Shown: one piece after another, positions 13,001 through 25,000 of the stretch
How the letters are laid out: the number at the start of each line of letters is the position of its first letter
Numbering within the stretch: the stretch's first letter is position 1
Program-made: the position numbers and the translations under genes
The notes under the pieces: model-generated
Seen by the model: only the letters and a program-made list of their open reading frames with translations
The model's database searches: none
Told to the model about the DNA's origin: nothing
Assembly: GCA_964017185.1 (NCBI GenBank)
Contig: OZ024874.1
Coordinates: forward strand, 49,628,856 to 49,692,855
DNA: 64,000 nt
Source: Rugalucina vietnamica
Taxonomy: Eukaryota > Mollusca > Bivalvia > Lucinida > Lucinidae
Reading direction: 5' to 3'

Positions 13001-16000
13001 AAAATCAATGAACTGTGAAATTAGGTCACAGTGACCTATAAGTATATTGGGGTCAAAGGTCTGGTCATACTCACTCATAATCTGAAAAAAGTATGAAAAT
13101 ATACTAATTGAGAGTCAAGATATAGGCAAAATCACTGAACCGTGAAATTAGGTCACAGTGACCTATAAGTATATTGGGGTCAAAGGCCTGGTCTTACTAA
13201 CTCATAATCTGAAAGAAGTAAGAAAATATACTAATTGAGTGTCAAGATATAAGGCAAAATCACTGGACCATGGAAAGTAGGTCAACCGACCCTTACCGTC
13301 ATGGCACACAAGTCAGTGTCACAAAGTCAAAGGATGAATGACCAACCATCCTCCTAAGTTGTTTCTATTAAGAAATAAAAAGAAAAAAAATTTGGGGAGT
13401 TCTAGATTTTGACCTCTAGCCCCGCCCCCCTGACTCCGACCCAGAGGTTCGATGTCATGGAACCTAAAGTGTATGAAGTATGAATGCTTTATGATAAGTT
13501 GTTGTCAAGATATGCCTCCTTGTAAAAGTTACACAGCAGTACATCTATTTTTTAGTGTTCTAGTTTTTAACCTCCAGCCCCACCCCCCAGGCAAGGACCC
13601 AGGGGCCCGATGCCATGGAATGAAACTCAACCCTACAGGGTACCTATGGTCCGAGTATGAAAGCCCTCTGATAAAAAGTTTTCAAGATATAGACTTCTAG
13701 AATACTATATCACGGAAAAGCCATTATCATTAATGGTGTTCTAGATTTTAACCTCTAGCCCCACCCCCTGGCATGGACCCAGGGATCTGATGCCATGGAA
13801 TGAAAGCCGACCCTACAGGGTGTCAATGGCCCAAGTATCAATCATGCTTTCTGATGAGTGGTTGTCAAGATATGGACTTCTAGAAAACTTTAACACAAGA
13901 ATTGCCATTTTTGAAGTTGTTCTAGATTTTAACCTCCAGCCCCACCCCCTCCAGCCCCAGACCCAGGGGCCCGATGCCATGGAATGAAAGCTAACCCTAC
14001 AGGGTATCTATGGTCCAAGTATGAATGCTTTCTGATGAGTGGTTGTCAAGATATGGACTTCTAGAAAACTTTAAAGCAAGTGTGAAGCGCACGCACACGG
14101 GAACGCGCACGGGAACGGGAACGGGAACGTGGACGACCGGGGTGACTGCAATAGCTCTATGCACTTCGTGCAGTCGAGCTAAAAAAAGAAAATTTGATGA
14201 AATTTTCAATTTTTTACAGCTGAAACATTCACTGTATAATGCACAGGCATGGTTTCATAATGTTAAATTCTAATATCCCAGTCCATAAGGCTTCAGTCAT
14301 GTCAGGACAAAGGCAGAATTTCCAAGCACCAGTACGGTTGTACCAGTAATGATGGGGATATGTGATGTGTTCTAGGATACAATCTATCAAAAGTATCATT
14401 CGAACCAAGGACTTCTAAAGTTAGTCCTTCACTTTACCACTGGGTTATCATGATCCACAAAAACAAACTGGCTCACCTGTTATGCGGACTGTTGTAAGAG
14501 CCCTGCGGACTGCCATACACAGCGTGTGGACTGTCGAATGGACTTCCAGGGGTGCCAGGCACAACTCCTCTCATAGCACCTTGTGGTATCCCTATGGGCT
14601 GGGACAGACCACGCCCTGGGGTAGCTGCAAAGACAAACATTATTAATGCTTACATTATTCTTACACTAGGTTCAGACAATGGCTGTAATTTTCAACATAA
14701 AAGGTTCATACTGTACTGAATGTAATATTCAACCTTCACTAAAAATTCAAAATAAGAAATGTCCCCTAAATTTAAGCACAAATAACCATGGCTTATGATA
14801 TTAAACCTCAACCTATCTCCGACTGACGATTGAGCCGCCTCGTGGGAAAACCAACAATGTGGTTTCCGAACACGTCCGACGCAAACCGACCTGTACCGTC
14901 ACAGAAGTGAGCTAGAAGCTTGAAATTTCGGATTTAAGTAGAAAAGGAAATGTACTATCCGAGTAGCGAAAACAAAGGCACTGATCAGCTTCGCAGTTAC
15001 TGCGAAGCTGATCTGCGTCTTTGTTTTCGCCTATGCAGATTGTTGGTTTTCCCATGTGGCGGCTCGATTATTTGTGACAATTCCTTCCAGCATGCTGAGG
15101 AAGTCAAAAATGCACAGTACAAAATGGTCTACAAAGTTATAGTTGAACTTTGTTGTCTATTTGACATAACACTTACTTATTTTCTAACACCTTTGGAAGT
15201 GTTTCTCTTGTTAGAAACCTCAATGTCAGACAAAGATGTTTGCAGTTAAAGCTTTTACCCTCCTTCACACAATATAAATGCTTCTGTCAAACACATAAAC
15301 TGATCAGTTATTGTTTCTCTATCTTCATATGAGCCTACGTCATAAAAAAAAACCCGGAATTTCGCTACACGGATAGTACAATCCATCTTCTTCTTAAATC
15401 CGAAATTCCAAGCTTCTAGTAATCTTCTGAGGCTGCACAGGCCTGTTTGTGTAAGACCTGGTCGGAAACCCAAAGAGCGGTTTTCTGGCTCAAATTTAAG
15501 CTACTTTATTTACAGGGATCCAAAGTAACAATCAGAAAATAACAAATGAGCCGCTGCATGAGAAAACAAACAATTTGGGATTCTGACCAGGTCTGACACA
15601 AACCTGCCTGTACAGTCACAGAAGCAGGCTAGAAGCTTGAAATTTCAGATTGAAGAAAAAGGATTGTACTATCCGTGCAGGGAAAACAAAGGCGCTGATC
15701 TGCAGCTTTGTTTTTGCCTATGTAAATTTTTAGGTTTTCTCATGCAGTGGCTCAAAATAAAACGGTGAAAAGAACAAAATTCAAATGCTTCGACAAAAGC
15801 AACACAACCGCGAAAACACAATAAACAATTAATCATGCAATTATTATTCAAGCATGCAGAAACAAATTATTTAAAGCCATGCATCCTCAGTGTTTGAAAT
15901 AAAGACTAGATATAGAGTTCCTTTATAATAACAGAAATGATACATGCTTTGTAGTGGAAGTTGCAAATTTTTGAATATGAATGGCACAGCTTGGGCCTGG

Positions 16001-19000
16001 TGAGAGTTCCTGGATAGTGCAGTGTTTATCTATCACACTCCCTTGAGGTTAAACCCTGTTTGAATCTAGGCCCAAGCATGTGGCATGGTAATTGTTGCCA
16101 ATCCAAGGCTGGTGTTTATTCTCCTGTGTCCTCCACCGCATACACCCAGACCAAATAACGCCAAAATCCTCCTCTTCAAGAACATATTGATTAGTTCCAT
16201 GAGCCCTCTGTGTATGGAACTCAGTAGTATAATAAACAATGTTTAATCAAAATATGAATTGTTGTTCCTCAACATACCCGTCTACTAATGCAGGACCAAC
16301 ACTTACCAAGGGAATTGGTAATATTTTTTCACAATTTAAATTAGAACAGCATTATCGATGTACGTGATTGTGTAACGTGCACAGCAGACATGTCCATAAA
16401 AGACTGTGAATGAACTCCATGCTCATTTCAAACACTGGTTTTAGTTTAAACATTTTACCTATGTATTGAGGCTGATTGCCCTGAGCATAAGGGGACACAA
16501 ATCTAGCTGGTATAAAGCTTAAAGGGGGTGGGGTGGGAGATCTCCTATCCAGCATGGGAGATCTACGATCTAGCATGTCAGACATCATACCTAGCACTGG
16601 GAATAAACAAATAAGCCATCTCAAATTCATTACTTGATAATAATGTTGGGAAAATCTCTTGTTTGCAGCCTTTTCATTATTATCATTTGCAGGGTAGGTA
16701 AGTATCAAACATATGAGCCGCCTCGTGGGAAAACCAACAATGTGGTTTCCGAACAGGTCCGACACAAACCGGCCTGTACAAGCACAGCTAGAGGCTTGAA
16801 ATTTTTTATTTAAGTAGAAGAGGAATTGTACTATCCCAGTAGCGAAAACAAAGGCGCTGATCAGCTTCGCGGTAACCCCGAAGCTGATCTGCATCTTTGC
16901 ATTTGCCTATGCAAATTGTTTTCCCATGAGGTGGCTCAATTATGAGCCGCATCTTGGAGATAAAACGGATTTTCACTTATGCGAAAACAAAGGCACAGAT
17001 CAGCAGTACAGTAACAGTACAGCTGATCAGCACCTTTGTTTTCACTACACAGCTAGTACAATTCATCCACTACTTGTACATAAAATTTCAAGCTGAGACT
17101 GCACAGGCCTATTTGTTTCAGGACTGATGTTCTTGTGTTGCAGTTCATGTAAGTCACATACTATAATCAGAATTCAATTCTATTTAAGTTTGAATTTTCT
17201 GAAATTTAATATTTTTAGTGTTAAGACTGGTAGGCCTGTATACACATAGTTTCATAAAAATTAATTTCACATCTTTAGTGATAAGACTGGTATGTAGCCT
17301 GTATAGTTTCTTTCAAAATAACACATACACACTAAAACCATACAAGAAAATCATCAAAACCAAATCACTACTATAAAACTTAAACCACCTTAAAACATGC
17401 ATCACAGAATAATTATTTGAGCCTGTCATGAGAAAACCAACAATATGCATATGAGAAAACAAAGCCGCAGATCAGCTTCACAGTAACTGAGAAACTGATT
17501 CGCACCTTTGTTTTAGCTACACGAATAGTACAATCCTAGACTTACTAAATCCAAAATTTCAAGCTTCTAGCCATCTTCTGTGATGGTACAGACCAGTTTT
17601 TTGTCGGACCTGTTCCAAAACCACATTGTTGGTTTTCTCATGATGCGGCTTATTAAACCATCTTCAACATTTACATTCATGACATCAACTCACAATATCG
17701 CTTCAATGTGCATGCACGGTAGCTATCCATAGGTTCCTGGCCTCAAGGTTATAAAACATTTTCCATGTTCAACTCAACTCAGCATGAAAATTCAACTGCT
17801 CTTAAATACAGTAATAGCCCAAATAATAAGGTTCAGACCATCAAAGCTAGTATGTTAAAATGCCAACAATTGTTTGCATTTTAACATTTATGAGCAAGAT
17901 AAATTTTAGTCTCAGATGAGCATGAAAATGTTTTATGACCTCGGGACTAGATTAGTGGAAGTTTTTTGCATGAGTAGAAGGAAGAGAAAGGACCAGAGGA
18001 CCAATGGTCCTGTAAACGCTCACCTGAGACCTGAGATATATACATGTACCAATAAACTTGTTAGACTAGAATGGTACAATGCATGTATATAACCCTAGGG
18101 CAGGGTAAGAATAACTCCTGGAGTCAATGTCTTTTTCAAATCATAAAAATTCAGTCCATTTGCCAATAGAGTCCTCCGTCAAACCACCCATCATTAATAT
18201 TCATTTTATATTGACCATTCAAATCTGCACATTAGCTAACGGCCAATGACGGTTAGACAACACGTGGTGTAGACAAACAAACCAACACGTGCTTTTTACA
18301 GGTAAATATAGGTGCAAAAACACAATGTTTGTCTAAGGAAATAGGGGTGGGCGTGGCTATACCTTGCTGGCGGAGGAGTCAATTAACTGCAAGTTTTGTC
18401 CTTCAAATGACATTTTAACAATTTTCTCCAGTCAAATGCATGGGCGATCTAAGTTGACCTTGCCGTGAAATAGGTCAAGGTCATCCCAGTGTCATGATTT
18501 ATACAAATTTTGTAGACCTCCGTTCCTTAATGCTTCATGCCAAGTTTCAAAATCATAGGCCTTCTGGTTCTGAAGAAGAAGATTTTTAAAAATATTTGCT
18601 ATTTATAGCCATGGCTGCCATGTTGGTCATGTGACCTTGATCATTTATATAAACTTTCATTTCCTCTTCCTAAGGATGCTCCACATAAAGTTTGGCTTTG
18701 ATTGGCAAAGCAGTTTCTGAGAAAAAGCTGTTTGAATATATTATGGTCATCTACATGTATATAGCTCAGGGGCAGGGGCAGACAACCCCTGGGCCTAAAA
18801 TATTTTCATAAGCATAAATCTTCTGTCCATTTGCTCATTCCTAGCAAGTTTTCTGCCATTACCTGACATTTTCCTATTTTTTTCCCATTCAAATGCATGG
18901 GTGACGTAAGTTGACCTTGCCGTAAAATAGGTCAAGGTCATCCCAGAGTCATGATTTATATAAACTTTGTAGAGCTCCATTCCCAGATGCTTCATACCAA

Positions 19001-22000
19001 GTTTCAAAATCATAGGCCTACTGGTTCTGAAGAAGATTTTTAAACGTTTTTGCTATTTATAGCCATGGCGGCCATCTTGGTCATGTGACCTTGACCATTT
19101 GTATAAACTTTCATTCCCTCTTCCTAAGGATGCTCCACAAAAAGTTTCGCTTTGATTGGCCCAGCGGTTTCAGAGAAGAAGATGATTCAATATTATGGTC
19201 AAATACATTTATATAGCCCCGGGGCAGTGGCAGACAACCCCCTGGGCCCAAAATATTTTCTTAAACATAAATCTTCTGTCCATTTGCTTATTTCTAGCAA
19301 GTTTTCTGCCATTTAATTACATTTTCCTATTTTTTCCCATTCCAATGCATGGGAAACCTAAGTTGACCGTGCCGTAAAATAGGTCAAGGTCATCCAAGGG
19401 TCATGATTTATATAAACTTTGTAGAGCTCCATTCCCAGATGCTTCACACCAAGTTTCAAAATCATAGGCCTTCTGGTTCTGAAGAAGAAGTTTTTTAAAC
19501 GTTTTTGCTATTTATAGCCATGGTGGCCATCTAGGTCATGTGACCTTGACCATTTATATAAATTTTCATTCCCCCTTCCCAAGGATGCTCCACATGAAGT
19601 TTGGCTTTGATTGGCCTAGCGGTTTCAGAGAAGAAGATGTTTGAATATTATGGTCATATACATGTATATAGCCCCGGGGCAGGGGCAGACAACCCCCCAG
19701 GGGCTAAAATTTTCCATTAACATTAATCTTCTGTCCAATTTGCCTATTCCCAGTACGTTTTACCCATTAAATAGCATTTTACCATTTTTTCTCATTCAAA
19801 TCCATTGGCGACCTAAGATGACCTTGCCGTAAAACAGGTCAAGGTCATCCTAGGGACATGATTTATATACCAGAGGACCAATGGTCCTGTAAACGCTCAC
19901 CTGAGACCTGAGATATATACATGTACCAATAAACTTGTTAGACTAGAATGGTACAATGCATGCATATAACCCTAGGGCAGGGTCAGAATAACTCCTGGAG
20001 TCAATGTCTTTTTCAAATCATAAAAATTCAGCCAATTTGCCAATTAACTGCAAGTTTTGTCCTTCAAATGACATTTTAACAATTTTCTCAATTCAAATGC
20101 ATGGGCGATTTAAGTTGACCTTGCCGTGAAATAGGTCAAGGTCATCCCAGGGTCATGATTTATATAAACTTTGTAGAGCTCCATTCCCAGATGCTTAACA
20201 CCAAGTTTAAAAAATCATAGGCCTTCTGGTTCTGAAGAAGAAGATTTTAAAAGGTTTTTGCAATTTATAGCCATGGCGGCCATCTTGGTCATGTGGCCTT
20301 AACCATTTATATAAACTTTCATTCCCTCTTCCTAAGGATGCTCCACAAAAAGTTTGGCTTTGATTGGCCTAGCGGTTTCAGAGAAGAAGATGTTTCAATA
20401 TTATGGTCATATATACAAGGATATAGCCCCGGGGCAGGGGCAGACAACCCCCAGGGCCCAAAATATTTTGTTAAACATAAATCTTCTGTCCATTTGCTCA
20501 TTTCTAGCAAGTTTTCTGCCATTTAATAACATTTTCCTATTTTTTCCCATTCCTATGCATGGGAGACCTAAGTTGACCTTGCCGTAAAATAGGTCAAGGT
20601 CATCCCAGGGTCATGATTTATATAAACTTTGTAGAGCTCCATTCCCAGATGCTTCACACCAAGTTTCAAAATCATAGGCCTTCTGGTTCTGAAGAAGAAG
20701 ATTTTTAAACGTTTTTGCTATTTATAGCCATGGCGGCCATCTTGGTCATGTGACCTTGACCATTTATATAAACTTTCATTCCCCCTTCCCAAGGATGCTC
20801 CACATAAAGTTTGGCTTTGATTGGCCTAGCGGTTTCAGAGAAGAAGATGTTTGAATATTATGGTCATATACATGTATATAGCCCCGGGGCAGGGGCAGAC
20901 AACCCCCCAGGGGCTAAAATTTTCCATTAACATTAATCTTCCGTCCATTTGCCTATTCCCAGTAAGTTTTACCCATTAAAGCATTTTACCAATTTTTCCC
21001 ATTCAAATGCATTGGCGACCTAAGTTGACCTTGCCATAAAATAGGTCAAGGTCATCCTAGGGTCATGATTTATATAAACTATGATGGGCCCGCGTCCCCG
21101 ATGCTACATACCAAGTTTCGTGGAAATCGGCCCACTGGTTCTGGAGAAGAAGATTTTTAAAGGTTTTTGCTATTTATAGCCATGGCGGCCATCTTGGTCA
21201 TGTGACCTGGACCATTTATATAAACTTTCATTCCCCTTTCCTAAGGATGCTCCACATGAAGTTTGGCTTTGATTGGCCAAGCGGTTTCAGAGGAGAAGAT
21301 CTTTGAAATTGTGAACGACGGACGGACGGACGACGGAAGGACGACGGACGGATGCCGGAGCAGGGGTATACTATAAGCTCACCTGCGAGCCTTCGGCTCA
21401 GGTGAGCTAAAAATATGATGGGCCCGCGTCCCCGATGCTACATCTTGTTCTATGAGAGTATTCTAAAGCATGCTTCACATTAATGATTACACATACCTGG
21501 TGATTGCCTACTGAGTGGTGTTCTGTATGGCGATGCATTGCCCGGAGCTACTGGGGTACCCATGTTGCCTTGCAGGGGTGATATTCGACCGTTGATCACA
21601 GGGGCTACCATGCCGGGGCTTACACCTGCTGGAGCTCTTACAAACTAGAAACAGAAGATTTTCAAAAGTTAATAAGACTACAGCAAACTGCATATTGGTG
21701 TGTTGCCTGGAGCTAATGGGGTCCCAAGATTGTCTTGCATGGGTGATATACAACTGTTGATCACAGGGGCTACCATGCCCGAGTTAACAGCAGCTGAGAA
21801 TCTTGCAAACTGTAAAGAAAATACTTTGTATTTCAAAATTGTTAAGCTAGACTTAAGAACGGTGGTGTGGTGCCCTAGCTGAGCTACTAGGGCACCTATG
21901 CTGCCCAGGTAAAGGTTGAAGGTAATAGATCCTGGGCTCAAACAAAGTGGAGCTTTTCAACAAAAACATTATTTAGTTACAATTTTTTTTTTTGTCACAG

Positions 22001-25000
22001 TCTTAACTGTATCAGTCATGTTTGGATAGATCCAGCACTTCCTGAAAATTAAGCATTATTTCAGAAGAGCAATACATGTATTATAGAGTAGATACTTAGT
22101 TGACAGCAAAGTTTTTGACAGTCAAAATACTTGTAGGTATATAGGTATTTAATACTACCATTGGTCTAGGTGGGGTGTTCCCCATGTTAGGAGGCATCAT
22201 GGCTAAATTCCCAGGAGAAGGATGCCCATTCTGTGCAAACTGCCCCATAGGCGGTGGGGTTCTGTTCCTTGGTTGGGTTGCCTCCCCTCTCAGTTGCCGT
22301 TCCAGCTCCTCTGCTGTAAGGACCTTGGGTTTGGAGGATTTCCTCGGCCGCTGTATCATGGAGTTTTCAATCTCGGCCAGGGTCTGAGCCTTCGGGAGGA
22401 CCATGGGTGGGGCCCGGGAGTGGGGGCCATGAATGGTTGGTACGGGCGAGTCCTGGAATAAAGAATACAAAAAGTTATAAATAGAAAGGTGGGTATTGGT
22501 AAACAACACAATAGGTATATTTTATATGGCCTAATTGCAATTGTCACCTTTTGAAACTTTACTAACTATCTTTCAGCAGAGTTACTTAACATACAGTATA
22601 ATAAATCAATTTTTAAAGAAATCATAAAGGGAAAAGTGGTACACTGAGGAAAATGTTAATCATCTGTCAGAATTTTTCAAATCAGTCGTTGTCAGCTTTC
22701 ATTGTCAACTGAACTTTTCAAGTCAAACCATCCATTCAAACAAGCCATATTGGCTAAGTTGGGTGGTTATATTTAAAGCACTTTTTAAATGTCATGACAT
22801 CCTAATTTTGGATTAAAGTGACAGTCCCATAAAATGGAGGGAACGTCCTGACATGACCACTGCTGATGACTGGGACGTAAAGCATCAAATCAAACAAAGT
22901 GTACCATTAAGTTCTGGCAGTCTATACATTTTTGGCTACTTACTCTAGAGGCAGATTTAGCAAAGTCAAAGAGTGTCTGTATATCACAGCCTTGTTTTGA
23001 TATCTGTGGCGAGTCAACAATAGGAGATCCCCAGATGTTTTTGCTCGTGGGGGATACCTGTTTCAAAGATAAATGCAAATTTGAACTGCGACATGAGAAA
23101 ACCAACAATGTGGTTTCAGAGCAGGTCCGACACAAACCAGCCTGTACAGTCAAATAAGATGGCTAGAGGTTTGATATTTTGGATTTAAGTAGAAGAGGAA
23201 TTGTACTACCTTTGAAGTGAAAGCAAAGGTGCTGATCAGCTTCGCAGTTACTGTGAAGCTGATCTGCACCTTTGTTTTCACATATGCAGATTGTTGGTTT
23301 TCTCATAAAGCGGCTCATTTATTCTATCAAAGGATCACAGCCTTGATTTGATATCTCTGGGAAGTCTATTAACAATGACGATTCTTCAGATGTTTTGGCT
23401 GGTGGGAGATGCCTGTTTCAAAGAAAAGATTTATATGAATTTGTTGTATCACATTCTTGTTAAGTCAACGCTCGGGACTGAGCCTCAAATATGTTGTTTT
23501 TTTGTTTTTTTTTCTTGTTACTCCCATCAATCAATTTCTGATTATTCTTGGGAGGTGTACATTGTACACTCCAGTGTGTTTGCAGGATAAGCCTACATTC
23601 ATGAGGATAGACCCTGTGTAGGGATCTTTAACCTGCACAGGGGATGACTGTCCCTGCACAGGGGGCCTCCAGTTAACGTCCCAATCCGAAGGATGGCACA
23701 CTGTATCATGTCATTCCTGCAAAGGACACAAAGGGAAGCGTGTTCGGACCAACAAATTTTCCCCGCCGCGGGGATCGAACCCGGGACCTCTAGCACAAGA
23801 AGCCAGTGCACTAACCACTTGGCTACCTCGCTTCCTCAAATATATTTATTGCTGGAAGATAAGACAGTTGTTCAAAATTAACGAACTATATGAATTATAT
23901 GTGTGGTTCCTAATTCATGCCCCCAAAAATTTAGGGTAGGTAGATAGGGTGTATTATTTAATTAAGTCAAAACCTTCAACACAGAAAATGGCCTTAAAAT
24001 TGGAAAATATTGTTATTTTCAGTTGTTTTTCTCTCCAAAGACCATTTTAATGCTTAGGGTAGGGTGAAAAAAATTAGGGTAGGTACTAGGTAGGGAAACC
24101 AGAACCACACATATAAATCATTTAGGCCTTAGTTTACGATTCATTAAAATTGAAAACATGAATATTACAAGTACACTGTTATTTTTTGTTGATAAAATGT
24201 GAGAATCCTTTGCAATGCAAAAGTATTATGCAATAGTATTGTTGAAGCATGGATGCCAAACAACAAACATCCATTATATCAAAACCAATGCCAAATAGTT
24301 TCTTGACCTACCTGCCCAAAACTAAAATACTGAGTACAAGTACTGAGTAGTTGAATGACAACTGAACATTTTCATTTTTATATTTAACCCTTTGTATGTT
24401 TCACAGACAAAACAGAATATGAGCCGCAACGCAAGAAAGCCGGTCTTTGGGGGTTTCTGACCAGGTCTGACACAAACCAGACTGTGCAGCTACAGAAGAT
24501 GCCTAGAAACTTGAAATTTGGGATTTAAGAAGAAGAGGAATCATACTATCTGTGTAGTGGAAACAAAGGCGCTGATCAGCTGTGCAGCTACTGCACAGCT
24601 GATCTGCACCTTTGTTTTCGCCTAGGCAAAAATCTGGTTTTCTCACGACGCGGCTCAAATGAAACAGAACTAAATAAGAGCTGTCGCAGGACAGCGTGCT
24701 CGACTGCTTCTGACCTTTGTCAAACATAAGGCCAAACCCGACCAGTAACCCAAAGCATTATGCTCATACATCTTTTTGCCTTGATGCAATAAGGCAAAAT
24801 CACTGAACCATGAAAGTTAACTATAACTACCTAAGATTTAAAGGTCTCACTCATATTGTGAAAGAAGTGTGTTCATATACCAACTGAGTGCCAAGACACA
24901 AGGCAAAATCACTGAACCGTGAAAAAAGGTCACACTGACCTATAAGTATTGCAGGGTCAAAGGTCTAGTGACACTTACTCATAATGTGAAAGAAAAATGA

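Noticed and set aside
11850-13290. Regular direct repeats reminiscent of a CRISPR array.
   Set aside because: The monomers are contiguous 128-bp units without unique spacers, in an intron of a eukaryotic gene.
16352-16894. A 180-codon minus-strand ORF.
   Set aside because: Only 16459-16596 is coding (PATL1 exon 9); the rest is intron and MITE read through.
23755-23835. Good A and B boxes suggesting a tRNA gene.
   Set aside because: The acceptor stem does not pair and an unrelated body follows; better explained as a SINE head.
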